Shown: piece by piece, positions 24,501 through 36,134 of the stretch
How positions within the stretch are numbered: position 1 is the stretch's first letter
Layout: each line of letters starts with the position of its first letter
NCBI GenBank assembly: GCA_038373865.1
Contig: JAXGGA010002946.1
Location: 1 to 64,000 of the forward strand
DNA from: Uloborus plumipes
Lineage: Eukaryota; Arthropoda; Arachnida; Araneae; Uloboridae
Direction: 5' to 3'
Length of the DNA: 64,000 bases
Program-made: the position numbers and the translations under genes
The notes under the pieces: generated by a model
Told to the model about the DNA's origin: nothing
What the model saw: the letters and a program-made list of their open reading frames with translations, nothing else
The model's database searches: none

Positions 24501-24840
24501 AATAAAACTTAGAAATGACTCAACAATCCTGAGATTTTTACTTCTCCAAATTATGTCACTATGCATAAAACATTGTACATTTTAATGCATCTTGAGCGGC
24601 TTTGAGTAAATATTTAAGCTTTGACTCTGAAGTATCAAAATTCAAATCCATTTAGAGCATATTTTAGAATAATAATCACAAAAAAATGTCGCAAATTGTT
24701 TAATTATTAAATTTATACGAGTAGAATAGTTTGGCAGAGAAGCCTAAAAGTGGCGATTTGGCGAAAAGTGGCGAAGTTCATGCTTTGCATTTTAGTTTGA
24801 GAGTTTATTATAGTTTATATACTGTGATGGGTTAATCTTA
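21570..24840. other. AT-rich unique sequence, nothing recognised
   Basis: More than 3 kb of AT-rich DNA. A T11 run abutting a G17 run lies near 22819-22846. The short open frames (70-84 codons) are unremarkable. No transposon ends were recognised. Confidence 0.45.
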
Positions 24841-24844
24841 ATGA

Positions 24845-25237
24845 TATCCGTGGCTTGGTTCTGAAAGGGTCTAAGTCAAAAATGTTAGTTTCGAGAAAAA
24901 GGCGATGAAAGATATTTGAGATTTTTTAGAATGCTATAACTTTCTTACATTATGATTCCCATTATTATTTTTTGGAATTTGTTTATTGTTTGTGTAAAGA
25001 AACATTGTTTTATCATATGAAATTTTTTAACCTGTGTTACTATTTTATGTAAATATTATGACATAGTGTGTATATGACATTGGCTGACATTATAATGGAA
25101 ATGCAAGCAATTTTAGTTTGATATTAGACATTGGCCTTTGTAGAATTAGAGTTTTACTAAATTGGAAACTTTTGATGTAAATAACACAGAATGTGAAAAA
25201 ATTGACATTGGCCCTTTTAGAACCAAGCCACAGATAT
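24845..25237. mobile_element. MITE with GTGGCTTGGTTCT termini
   Basis: The left end (ATATCCGTGGCTTGGTTCTG then AAAGGG) and the right end reverse-complemented (ATATCTGTGGCTTGGTTCTA then AAAGGG) form a terminal inverted repeat of about 26 bp with two mismatches. The roughly 390-bp interior is AT-rich and non-coding. I could not settle a target duplication, so the superfamily is open. Confidence 0.75.
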
Positions 25238-25377
25238 AATCTTGGATTCTTTTCATTCTCAAAAATGAATCATATTCGTTTGAATTTAAAAGCTATTCTT
25301 TAGTACACTTATCTTTCTTTTACTTAACGTAAAACTCACATGATATAAAAAAAAATGTTATGCCTTCCGTAACCTAT

Positions 25378-25538
25378 CACTGCAAAAAATAAACTTGATT
25401 TTAGAGTATAATTCTGGCAGCAGAGATTCCAGTTGTAAACTTTAGAATGCACGGTAATAAACTGCAAAATTAGCAATTTTACGGAATATTACTTATTGCC
25501 AGTATTATTCTGTAAAAACAGGTTTATTCTTTGCTGTG
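25378..25538 (+). mobile_element. CACTG-family MITE, short copy
   Basis: Starts CACTGCAAAAAATAAACTTG, contains the GGCAGCAGAGATTCCAGTT module and ends TTTGCTGTG followed by TA. At 161 bp it is an internally deleted copy. The left flank is CTAT, so one base separates TA from the terminus. Confidence 0.75.
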
Positions 25539-25540
25539 TA

Positions 25541-26315
25541 AAAGTGTGCACAGTAATAAAATGTAAAACTGCTAATTTTACAGTACTAAATTGTAAAATG
25601 CTAATTTTATAGTAATAAACTGAGAAATTGCTAGTTTGACAGTTCACTACCTTGCATTTTACAGTTTTAAACTGGAACCTCTGCTGCCGGTATCATACTG
25701 TTGTTTTTACAGAAAAAAAAGAAACAGCTAAATTTTACGGTAATAAACTGTAAAATTTCTGATTTTACTGTAAGAAACTAAAATATATTGCAACACTGTA
25801 AAATATACTACAGTAAAACCCTGCTATAACGAACTCTCAACGGACCGACTTGAATGATCGTTAAAAAAGAGGGTTCGCTATATCCGAATTTCCAAAAAAA
25901 AGTTAAAATTCGGTAATATGCTATAATAATGAATATCATTATCGCATATGTCTTCATTTTGTCAATGTTTTCAGTGACAAAAAAACTGTCCACTGTTTCT
26001 CTTTCTGCTTTTTGCAATTTCTTACAACCGTTTATGTTTTTTCATTAGCAGAAACGCTGGTGACAATAGATTTTGAGAGGGAAAATTTCTTGCAAAGTGA
26101 GGATTGGGTTTCGCCACTTTTTTAGGATCGTTATAGCCGATTTTTCAGGCTTTGTGAATCGTTATAAGCGTACAAAGTTACATTACTGACGCATAGTTTT
26201 AGATCGGACCAATGAAAATGTTCGCTATAGCCGGGGGTTCGACTGTATATACTGTATATATATACTGTAAAATTTTCTATTATACTGTAAAAACAACAGC
26301 TCATTTTTTGCAGTG
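25541..26315 (-). mobile_element. CACTG-family MITE fragment split by a pogo-like element
   Basis: Family words (TTTTACAGT, TAATAAACTG, GGAACCTCTGCTGCCGG, GTTGTTTTTACAG) run from 25541 to 25808 and resume at about 26250, ending at the terminus TCATTTTTTGCAGTG at 26315. The middle is occupied by the TA-flanked element 25811-26245, so this copy was present first. Confidence 0.7.
25811..26245. mobile_element. pogo/Tigger-like MITE nested in a CACTG MITE
   Basis: The left end CAGTAAAACCCTGCTATAAC and the right end, reverse-complemented, CAGTCGAACCCCCGGCTATA form inverted termini of the CAGTMGAACC...TATAACGA type typical of pogo/Tigger derivatives. TA flanks both sides (25809-25810 and 26246-26247). 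At 435 bp it has no transposase frame. Confidence 0.88.
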
Positions 26316-26399
26316 TTGGGTTGTTTGCAAAATTTTTATAATCGATAACTAACGAGAAATTGATTTTTGACATCAATATCAAATCGATGGGTTTGAAAA

Positions 26400-26700
26400 T
26401 CTACTCTCTCTTAATCGGTGGCCCGCATCTACCATCTGGGCGGCCTTCGGATTGACTCGAGTTCGTTCACCCTTTTTTCACCCTTTTCACCCTTGGATGG
26501 GATGAGAGGGGGAAAAAATCGAAGGCCACCCCTCTTTTTACATTCGATTTTTGTCTGGTATGGTCCGGCCCCTATCAGAGGGCAATGAAATGATTCATGA
26601 CGTCATCACGCACGGTCTCACCTACTGACATAGATATGAATGCGGGCCCGTGACACTCTTCAGTCGCTGTAGTAGGACAGGACTGCTGTTCTGGTCTACG
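26400..26700 (+). repeat. GC-rich repeat with CRE palindrome, copy 1
   Basis: Shares GTTCGTTCACCCTTTTTT, a palindromic TGACGTCA (here 26598-26605) and a GAATG(C/A)GGGC word, in the same order, with 31500-31760. TGACGTCA is the full cAMP-response-element (CREB/ATF) site. It may be an old transposon carrying a promoter, or a duplicated regulatory segment. No coding frame is evident. Confidence 0.45.
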
Positions 26701-26845
26701 CACTGTAAAAAAAAGATGTTTATACAGTATAAAACAGCTAATTTTACAGTAATGAACTGCAAAATTGCTAATTTTACAGTAGTTAACTGTTAAATTCCTG
26801 GTTTGCAGTAATAAACTGTAAAATTGCTAGTTTTACAGTGCCAGT
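26701..26845 (+). mobile_element. CACTG-family MITE, partial copy
   Basis: Begins CACTGTAAAAAAAAGATG and GTTTATACAGTATAAAACAGC, then TTTTACAGTAATGAACTGC units. It ends abruptly at about 26845 without the right-hand terminus. Confidence 0.65.
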
Positions 26846-26997
26846 TTTACAGTGTTTCTGAACCGAAGACTGAATTGAATTACGTCCTATCGAATTCTAA
26901 TTTTTCATCACATTTACTTCGGGGAAAAGCCGTCGTAACATTTATAGTACAGAAAGCAGGGCTCGACTAACTATAAATGAAGCCCTACACTGCAGAA

Positions 26998-27178
26998 AAA
27001 AGCTATTGTTTTACAGTATAATACTGGCAGAAGATGTTCCAGTTTAAAACTGCAAAATATTCTGTAATAAACTGAAACTAGCGATTTAACAGTTTATTAT
27101 TGTAAACTAGCAATTTAACAGTTTACTACTGTAAAATTAGCTGTAAAATACTGCGAAAACAGCATCTGTTTTTTAGGG
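26998..27178 (+). mobile_element. CACTG-family MITE, 181-bp copy with TA duplication
   Basis: TA at 26996-26997 precedes CACTGCAGAAAAAAGC and TA at 27179-27180 follows the degenerate right end. Internal words CAGTATAATACTGGCAG and TTACTACTGTAAAATTAGCTG match the family. Confidence 0.75.
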
Positions 27179-27212
27179 TAGGCCTACAATACTTTGGATG
27201 CTCCCCTCTCTA

Positions 27213-27591
27213 CACTGTTAAAATTTTTCCTGAAATTTTACGGTAAAAGTTACTAGCATCCATGTTGCCAGTAACTTTTACCGTATTTTTTTTTCACTGT
27301 AAAATTTTACGGAAGAGAAAACAGGAACTAAAATGCGCGAGATACGAACGACAAGGATCGAACCGGGACCCATTTTTTTCACACTGCTTTACTATCCACG
27401 GTACCAGATAAAATACATCAAGAGAGTGGAAATAGGGTGTCATCTGCATCTCCCAGTAAGTCGCGTGGTGATCTATTGGCGCTGCAATCGCAATTTTTTT
27501 AACGGTACAATTTACTGTAAAAATTTTCTGTGTTGTAAACGCTACATTTTATAGTTCCATTTATCATAAGATTCCTGAATTTTTAACAGTG
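27213..27591. mobile_element. TA-flanked MITE containing a tRNA-like segment
   Basis: The left end CACTGTTAAAATTTTTCCTG and the right end, reverse-complemented, CACTGTTAAAAATTCAGG are inverted, with TA on both sides (27211-27212 and 27592-27593). The interior has a long hairpin at about 27241-27285 (ACGGTAAAAGTTACT and its complement). It also holds a minus-strand stretch with a perfect B-box (GGTTCGATCC near 27355-27364) and an A-box-like GTACCGTGGATAGTAAAGC about 40 bases upstream on that strand, suggesting a tRNA-like or SINE-head insertion. Confidence 0.8.
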
Positions 27592-27630
27592 TATTGTTAA
27601 AGTCTTTGAGCCTTTGAGAGTCTTTGCATT

Positions 27631-27906
<276 letters not shown>

Positions 27907-27984
27907 ATATATATTTTTTAGTTGAAAATACATTAAATAATATATGTACAGAGCAAAAAAAAAATGTCAACCGCTGAAGGTCTA

Positions 27985-28165
27985 AGGCCCCTTACTCCTT
28001 AGGGCCCCTAAGAAAACTTGTTTCCGTTCGCAGGTACCATCTGTTGGCCTCTTAGCAAAGTACAAGGAATGGTACTTTCAAGTACCAGCAGTATTCCAGC
28101 CATTTAGGATTCATAATACTAAATTAATGTTAGCGGTACTTCTGAGTACCGTTAGGGATAAAGGG
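27985..28165 (-). repeat. Dispersed repeat, copy 2 (inverted copy at 18755-18955)
   Basis: Reverse complement of 18755-18955. The right end reads GGGATAAAGGG followed by TTAA (28166-28169), which hints at a piggyBac-like TTAA insertion. The opposite end is not clear. Two hairpins of the form GGTACTT..AAGTACC (28068-28085 region) and GGTACT/AGTACC (28135-28150) are present. Confidence 0.7.
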
Positions 28166-28679
28166 TTAAATCTTTAACTTTTAAGACTTTAAGTCAACGC
28201 AAAATAATGTTTAACTTTTTCTCCGTGTTGGGTATATGAGCAAGGGCCCTTCGGTGGCCTTCCGATAACTAAAAGTGCGGAGTATTTGTCAAAATCAGTA
28301 AAAAAGTAATCAATAGGAGATATTTTAGAGAGATATTTTTAGAGTTCATTTCAAGACTGGAAAATTATTTCAGATATATTTCAGAAGAGTGAAATATACG
28401 AAAAATAGATAAATTTCATTGAAAAAAATAACCACACACACACTTCTTCCTTTCTACGATGCTTTTTTTTTTATAATTTTTAAATGCAAAGTGTGAAAAT
28501 ACTTTTTATCAAATTTTGATGTTTTCGATTGAAGTTTTCGATTTTCAATTCGCGAAATAGGTTTATTGGTGCGTTAAAAAAATCTCCACTTATACATCAT
28601 TTTAAATTTAACCGAAGAACATGAAATGAGAATTGAGTACAGAAACACCATATGAGTGCACGGTATCACAACAATTATA

Positions 28680-28860
28680 GGGTGCATAGGCAGTGAAGCA
28701 GCTACCAACCCCCCTCCCCGATGTGCCAGAGATCTAGCTCTCTGAACCATATTTTAAACTCTGAACCATATTTTCGAACCTAATACTGTATTTTGAATGC
28801 ATGTAAGGACTGCAACGACCTCCCCCCCCCCCCCCACACACACACTTTGAAATTAAATTT
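28680..28860. other. C-rich low-complexity patch
   Basis: C-runs (near 28708 and 28820-28835) and a short CACA repeat. A duplicated TCTGAACCATATTTT word occurs at 28740 and 28759. No gene seen. Confidence 0.5.
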
Positions 28861-28869
28861 TGGCTACGC

Positions 28870-31490
28870 TTCTGTGAATAAGTATTCCTAATAGTAAAGT
28901 TTAATACTTCAACGTTAAGTTTAACATTTAGAGAACATATTACTGTAAAATAGTTTTCCAATGTAATAATGATAATTTTTCTAATCTTCTTATATTTTGT
29001 TCTATTATGTTCTTTTCCTTTTTTTTCCATGTCTCAAAACATTGGTTTTACTGTTGTTTGTCGTAGATTTTTAAGACTAGTTCTGCCTGAACTTTACCAC
29101 ACTTTGCTCTCGGTATTTTAATTTCTTCAAAAAACAAGTTTAAATAATACCAAAACATGTGTAAACTTAGAAACTGCTTTGAACTTTTAAATTCTGTTCT
29201 GATAATTAATTGTAGCATTTATAAATGTATTTTTATACGGTAAAAATTCATAATATATTAAAAGGGTTTTGTTTCTTGTTTCAGAAAACATCGTCTGATT
29301 CTAAAAATGTGACGTGATTGATGCAGACATATCTCCAAAGTTTGCCCGTTTAGGTAATAATTTTATTTTAGATCTGATATATTTATATTTTAACTAATTT
29401 TGTTCCATTGTTACTTTAAGAATTTTTTTAAAAAGAAAATACTTAACTGATTATTGTCTTTTATGTACATATTTTTATCTCATTATTATTATTATTTATT
29501 TTACTAAGGATCCCCGTAGTGCATAGGATTATGAAAAATTATTGAAATTATTAATAAAATACAGAGACTGAAACGAATCCACCCAATAATAATAGTTACT
29601 GTTATTTATTTTTCTTTTCGTTTCTTCCAATTTCCTGCAAGTGTTAGTAGTCATTTTTTGAACTTTAAAGCTGTCAAAACTTTCTTTGCCACTCAAATAT
29701 TTAATTAAAAAACTGATTATGTCGATTTTGCGCTATTAATTTTATTTAGATAACAATAAAATACTCTATATTAGTATATAATGTGTATTATATGGTATAA
29801 ATAAACAGAAAATAACTATAGTTACTTTAAAAGAGTATTGTAATCATCTTGAACATTCAAATATTTTGGTAATTTCATCAAACTTATAAAGAAACTTTAT
29901 GCTTGGACTCCTACTCGAGGGTTGCATACAAGCATTGTTGATGAGTAAAACATGAATGCAAAATGCAAACATAATTCACTTGTACTTCCAAGTACAATAT
30001 GACGCATTTTTCCTTAATAGGAAAATTACAGCATATTACATTTTGTAATAAATTTTCTTGTGATAAACTGGTTTAATTTCAAATTAAAATTGACAATGAT
30101 TCAAATCGACTTGTATCATTCTTAAACGATTATAAAGGGATGTATTCAGTTAATACGAAGCTTCAATGCACAATTATATGCATTTTTTAGCCAATGCTAT
30201 AAGTTGGGCAGGAAATATTTGAAAGAACCCATATTTTTGTTGGGTAAATTTCATTATTGACAATTTTTTGATTACTCTAAAAAAGTCTACTCAAATTACT
30301 TAGCTTTAATTCAAAAGCACACATTTATATATTTTTTAATTGCTTAAAACAAATTTAATTTAAATTCATATTATTCTTATGATTAGTACAATATTTTTAA
30401 TGGAAGCACAATCCTGGTAACACAAATGACCTGGTAGAACAATTTATTGCAGATTGCTAATTCATAACTGTTCTGTTTTATAATCATCATCTATTACATC
30501 TGCTAACACGTGTTGAATGCTTACGTTTAAGAAGATTTGCATCCTCTTTTTATACCAACTATTTCTGCATATTTATTTTGCCATTGGTAATTATTGCAGC
30601 GTTGTATGATATCTAAATATGCGTTCAAGCAATTTTTCTTCCGAGTGACGGATATTGTGCAAAACTGCTGATATTTATTTTTTCTTGTCGACTCGTGTAT
30701 TTAAATGTCATTTCTAATTGAAAGTAAGCATTCAATCTCAAAGAAAACCGATTTAAAATCTAGCCTACGGAAGGGAGGACTTGAGATAAATCAAGCCACC
30801 ACGAATGGGTTAGTTGTATTTGGAGTAACTTTACTCCAATTTTTTTCTACTTTTCAGTCTCTACCATATTTCCATAGTGTTATTGCTTCTATTCTCTAAA
30901 AACGGGAGAAAAGGTTAAAAAATTTTGTGTAGTTATCCAACATTGTGGAATAATATGAAAATAATTTAAAATGAGCTAGATTGGTTCAAATTGATCCTGC
31001 CACTTTGGGATAAATGTGGTGAGTTTTACACCACGTTTATCCCTTAGTGGATATTAAATTACAAAAGTACGTATTACAAAAAAAAAAAAAAAAAAGAAAA
31101 AGAAAAAATAAGTAAATATTAATTTAAAAAATCAGAGCTTCCTACATGTATTTTACAGCACCAAAAAATTGCTTGATTGCACCGAATATTACAATTTTGA
31201 ATGATAGATTTCGACAACGCCTGCAGTTTTCTAATAGCAACTTCAGAATGACTGGACAGTATACAGTGTTGCCAACTTTTTCTTCAAAAAAAAAAAACAG
31301 AAACATGATAGCAGAGTGCAACTTTGCGCCCCTTTCTCTTGAAAACAATGTTCTTAAAAATTTGAAATGGTGAAAAATTTATCCACATAATTCAAAGTCA
31401 CTCCAAATGATTCTAATTGACTTCATTTCTCTTAAACATCTTTCTTTCAAATGCCCAACTATAAATAATGCCCTTGATGGACCACTTTCA
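28870..31490. other. AT-rich unique sequence, nothing recognised
   Basis: About 2.6 kb with no transposon ends, tandem arrays or convincing coding frames. Poly-A near 31078-31096. Confidence 0.45.
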
Positions 31491-31499
31491 ACCAGATAC

Positions 31500-31760
31500 A
31501 ATTTTTTTTTGCACCCTTTCCCATGTGCGTGTGACCCAAGGTTCGTTCACCCTTTTTTTTAACACTCAACGGTCATAAAAATGGGTGGCGGAGAGGAGGG
31601 GGGTATCAAGGTCAGGAGCAGCCTACGCGTCGTGACGTCAGCAGGCATGTAACTGCGGTCGTCATCCGAAGTGAATGAGGGCGAGGCCCCTAAAAGAGGG
31701 TTTGTTGCTACATCCACTACAACAGCAGATGCACGTGTAAGTGCTGTAGGACCTAATTAG
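31500..31760 (+). repeat. GC-rich repeat with CRE palindrome, copy 2
   Basis: Diverged relative of 26400-26700, sharing GGTTCGTTCACCCTTTTTTT, TGACGTCA (31633-31640) and GAATGAGGGC. It ends near a CACGTG-like word (GATGCACGTG, 31730). The coincidence of a retained palindromic CRE in two diverged copies is notable. No coding frame. Confidence 0.45.
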
Positions 31761-31769
31761 TGACTGCAC

Positions 31770-32230
31770 TTCTTGTTTTTAGACAACAAAATTAGTGGAT
31801 GATAAATTAGTTTGTTTCAGGGGGATTGTTCCTGTAACATTTACAGCGGGTAATAGTTGTATTAAAAATATCTGCACGCGGTCATTCGCGTTAATAGTTT
31901 CTTTTTTATATAAAGGAATGAATGGAAGGTCTGGTGTTTCATTTGTTTGACAATTATTTGAAGATGTAGTAAAATCTTTGAAAACAAGTCAGAAAAGTCA
32001 AATTTCTTTACAATTGATAGTAAAATTTCTGCCAAAAAATAGTTATTTTTAACTCTACTATCCAACTGCCTTCTCATGATAGTGTCACTCAGGTAGGCTA
32101 CGCCACTAAAAAATCAAATTTATATTTATGAAGATTGCGTGTGCATATCTATTCATATTTAGGGTAGGGTTGAAAGTGAAGTCCTAAATTAGAAACTTAC
32201 TACTTCATTTTCTAAAGATTTCTAAAGGTA
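31770..32230. other. AT-rich sequence, nothing recognised
   Basis: A 71-codon minus frame (31862-32077) is unremarkable. No repeats seen. Confidence 0.4.
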
Positions 32231-32234
32231 TTAC

Positions 32235-32477
32235 AATTGAATCGGCAGTTTGAAGAAAGGAACGAAGACCAAAATTTCAAAATTGGGTTTTTTCGTGATT
32301 GTATATCTCCTACTGTGGATAAACATGTTTGTGCGAATAAAAGAACAAAAACCAGGTTGGGTTTTGTTCTTTTATTCTCACTAATACGTGTATCCACAGT
32401 AGGAGATATACAATCACGAAAAAACCCAATTTTGAAATTTTGGTCTTCCTTCCCTTCTTCAAACTGCCGATTCAATT
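32235..32477. mobile_element. Near-perfect 243-bp hairpin (foldback element)
   Basis: Two arms of about 115-120 bp starting AATTGAATCGGCAGTTTGAA are near-exact reverse complements. They fold around only about 5 central bases (AGGTT region near 32357). As a result, open frames on the two strands (32212-32475 and 32237-32518) begin with the same peptide; this is a symmetry artefact. It could be a short foldback transposon or, if transcribed, a long hairpin RNA precursor. No clear target duplication. Confidence 0.9.
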
Positions 32478-32479
32478 AT

Positions 32480-32905
32480 GCATGCTGTTCAAAACGATAT
32501 GCTATGCACATTTTATGATTTAAATGACTTGAAATGTTTATTGAATACAAAATCAAGAATTAAATATATAACACATTTGTGAAAGAAAATGATTTGTGGT
32601 GAAAAATTACTAATTTTTCTATTCATAAATGGAGAGTGTTTAAAGTCTCATATCTTCAAAACTAATGAGCTTTAAAGATTGAATTATTTTTTTTTTTGAA
32701 TGGAAAAAAGGATGTAAAAAAAGAAAAAACAACCATACAGTCTGAAAGTAGTGCAGTTAATGATACACGTATTACATTGTAAAAATCCTATTGATATTGA
32801 TCATTTGTATATCACCTACGAAAAAGTAGTCTGCTAATGCTGCAACTGAAGATGATATCTCCATTGAGACCTACGGTACTTTTTACCTTCCATTTCAGGG
32901 TCCCT
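32480..32905. other. AT-rich sequence, nothing recognised
   Basis: Spacer between the hairpin and the SINE. No features recognised. Confidence 0.4.
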
Positions 32906-32911
32906 CGTACC

Positions 32912-33128
32912 TTTTTTTTTTAATCCTGACCAGAAGTCGAGAAAACCTATGGTCCAATTCCATGGCCAGAGAGGTATTGATTCACTTGGAAGACTTTGTG
33001 ACCACGAGCATTTTTAATGCCCCCCAGACACCCTTAGAGAAGACGGTGGATCTTTGATCTAGAATCGAGCCGGGGGACCTCCGCTTATGACTCAGACGCC
33101 TTATCAATCAGGCCAACATGGCCCCAGT
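32912..33128 (-). mobile_element. tRNA-derived SINE, copy 2 (minus strand)
   Basis: On the minus strand the head reads TGGCCTGATTGATAAGGCG (A-box) and, about 45 bases on, GGCTCGATTC (B-box). The body contains CCAAGTGAATCAATACCTCT and CTTCTGGTCAGGATT, and it ends in an A-run (T-run at 32912-32921 on the plus strand). It is better preserved than the copy at 5388-5596 and defines the family. Confidence 0.8.
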
Positions 33129-33129
33129 T

Positions 33130-34940
33130 CTACAGTACTGCAGCCGCATATAAAAATATAGACATGGATGTATTCAGTGATACAAAATACAATGAGGCCT
33201 CCAGTGACGTCTTCTACGTTTGTATTAGGAATAATAAATTGTAGTAATTGTAGTAGTAACCAACCAACCATATTTTAAATGCGGAAAAGCATATATTTTT
33301 TTTTATTTTTTCGTAGTATCACTTTCTCACGGTTCTTCCAAATAACTGTTAAAACGAAAAAAAATGCGGATTTTTGATATGTCGAACTAACCGAATTCAA
33401 CTGTACTAGTTTTGAGTTAGGTTTCCGCGTTGTTGCAAACAGATGCAGAAAAAACTGTTTTACAGAGATGCTCAATGAGATTTCGACACTGATGTGGGAT
33501 TTCTATGGTAATTTGGTAAATGTCGAAAAACAAACCCTGGATTTGTCATATTATTTCGGAGCCAAGTCCTGTTTTTGTTCCCAAAGAAATAACCTCCATC
33601 TTTTGCAATGTCAAATCAACTTGAATTCATAAAGTTCGTAAGCAGAGAATGTGGGGCAAAGTGAAAGTTAAAATAACTAACTTAAAAAAAAATAAATAAT
33701 TTGCAGACTTTTTTTGAAAATTACTGCACACAAAGAACAACATTTCATTAAAAAAAAAAAAAAAAAAACTGGCATTGAAACATTATTTTTAACTTTTGGT
33801 AGTAAATTTGTATCTTCAAATCTAAAACTTCTACTACACTGATTACTAGCCCTCCATCCCTCCCTTCCATGGACCGAGTCCCTAGTTTCCGACTAGGCTG
33901 ATGTGGCCTCTAGTCGGCCCTGTTTTTTTATGGGGGGTATTTTTCTAGTAAAATATTTTTTTTTATTTTTTTTCAAAAATTATCGATCAAATGAATGAGT
34001 TAATAACAGATTTAATGAACAACGCGAATATAATAATACAATTAACAAATAAAAAAACAATAATAGTAAGTTACAACAAATGAATGAACTAAATAGTGAG
34101 TGAATAAGAAAAAAAAGTGAATTAATAAATAAGAGCGTTGTTAAATAGGGAAATGTAAACTAATGAATTCAGGGGCTAATTCACTTTGCCCCGCATGCAC
34201 TTAATTAATTGTACAAAACATTTAAAATAAACAAGAAGTTCTGTCAAGAACTAAACGAGCTTACTTTCCCGTACATCGACATCAGCATTCTAGTATCTGA
34301 TCAATATTCTCTTGATTATCTAAGACTGAAAATTATGTCAAACATACCTTTTCAGCACTTAAAGCTGAGTTCTAAAAGTGAAGTAGACTCCTCTCATCAG
34401 ATGAAATAGACACGTAAATTAAAAAAAAAATTGGTCTCACCTTTTAAAGAATGTAACAGTTATAGTTCTTCCGTAGAAAAATTCCTCAATTGTTCTCAAA
34501 AGAAAAAAAATAAAATAAAGTACAAAGAACATCAAAACATGTTTTATCAAAGAAAGAAAAAAAAAAAAACTCATTCGTTAATAAAATGTCTCAAATTTCA
34601 TTTTTAATCAGATGCCAGTAGTTAAATATTAAGAAAGAATAAAATCCACTCGTGAATGAAAAAATTTTGTTTCAAAAAAAAAAAAAAAAAAACGCCGCCA
34701 AAAAAAAAAAAATAATAATAATAAACAAAACAAAACAAATAAATAAATAAACAAAAAATCGTCTGCCCAGTTAGTCATTTTTTTTTGAGCCTGCATTTCC
34801 GCCATGTTTTTGGAGTCGGAGTCGGAATCAGTCCTCTAAGAAGATTATTCAGAAAAGTACTTTACAATACGTTATTTATCGAAACCATTTTCTTACAAAG
34901 TTAGTTTGAAGGATACCCACTTTTAAGTTCAGGATCAACA
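33130..34940. other. AT-rich unique sequence, nothing recognised
   Basis: A-rich and low-complexity tracts (33750-33768, 34670-34745) and short open frames only. Confidence 0.45.
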
Positions 34941-34944
34941 TTCA

Positions 34945-35432
34945 ATTTAAATTTCTCCGTAGGCGTTAATGTTAAAAAATTTTTCTGAACGGTTCATCAT
35001 TGAACGAAAAAAAAAACGAAATTGAACGAAATTAAAAAGTAAAATGTGGGAATGGGCCTTTCTGAGATCTTTCGAAACAAAAAAAGTTTATTCAGTTCGG
35101 ACGGTTCACTTAAAAGTTTTTAGGTGGGGAAAGGTTATTTGAACGGTTCAATGTTGAATGAAAAAAATGTTCAATTTTAAAATTTGAATACGGTAATAAA
35201 GTATCCTTGCCGAGATCTTTCGAACAAAAAAAAGTTTGTTTAAATCGGACTTTTCACTCAAAAGTTATTAGGGGGTGAGAGCTTGTTTGAACGGTTCAAT
35301 GTTGAACGAAAAATTGTTCAAATCGAAAATTTAAATACAGGAATGAAGTATCCTTGATAAGATCTTTCCTACAAAAAAAAAGTTCGTTAAAATCGGAATG
35401 TTCATTCAAAAGTTATTAGGGGGGGGGGGGGG
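34945..35432 (+). repeat. Diverged tandem repeat, about 120-bp unit
   Basis: About three to four units with recurring words GAACGGTTCAATGTTGAA, GAGATCTTTC, AAAAAAAGTTTGTT and CACTCAAAAGTTATTAGG. The last unit runs into a G12 tract and a (GACC)n microsatellite. No coding potential. Confidence 0.8.
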
Positions 35433-35655
35433 AACAGACCGACCGACCGACCGACCGACCGACTGACCGATGCACAGAATCACCATCTTAATACCCTACT
35501 TTCCAATTTTTAATTTTTCGATATTAATTTTACTTTTTCGTTTCTTTTTGGCTTTGTTTTGGACTTGGCGATATTTTATAGATGCATTAAGCCACTTTTA
35601 ATGATTTTTTCGTCTCTTTTATTTTTAACGGGAAAGTAGGCTAAAAAATGAGCTT
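35433..35655. repeat. (GACC)n microsatellite and GGCGATATTT-repeat tail
   Basis: GACCGACCGACC units at about 35437-35470 are followed by AT-rich sequence. A segment from about 35563 matches bases 70-155 (GGCGATATTT, TGCATTAAGC, GGGAAAGTAGGC). The order tandem repeat, tetranucleotide repeat, GGCGATATTT suggests one composite repeat of which the window start is the end of another copy. Confidence 0.75.
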
Positions 35656-35773
35656 GATATTAAAGAAACAAATATTGCATCGAATATCGAATCTTGACGT
35701 GGCTCAATTAATACTTAAAGTGAACCTATTAATTTTGTTATAACAAACCTAAATTTTTACTTTCAGCAAAATA

Positions 35774-36054
35774 CCGTAAATTCCAGATTATCAGCGGTTC
35801 GGATTATTCACGGATCGTTTACAATAATGTTTTCCTTTCTAACGGTGATTTTAAGTGTGTATTAATGCATATTTAGCAGTTACAAATATTTTTACATTCA
35901 ATGTTTTCGCTTCTAGCTATAGTTTAAATGTATGAGGGATTGCTTTCGGGTTTTTTTTTTTAGTAACGTACTTGTATTTTTCGGATTATCCGCAGTATTC
36001 GTTTATCCGCGGTTACCTTTCAACTCTATTTCGCTGATAATCGGGAGTTCGCTG
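35774..36054. mobile_element. pogo-like MITE with TA duplication
   Basis: The left end CCGTAAATTCCAGATTATCA and the right end, reverse-complemented, CAGCGAACTCCCGATTATCA are inverted repeats, with TA flanks (35772-35773 and 36055-36056). 281 bp, non-coding. GATTATCAGCG and TTATCCGCGG words recur inside each end. Confidence 0.83.
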
Positions 36055-36134
36055 TATTGCAATTTAAGTGTCAAATTTTGAAAATTGTTTTTCCTAACTG
36101 GAATAGAGTATATGTTTCACTACATGTCACACTA

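Noticed and set aside
32212..32518. Two open frames on opposite strands starting with the same peptide
   Set aside because: This follows from the near-perfect palindrome; identical text is read from each arm, so it does not indicate a gene.
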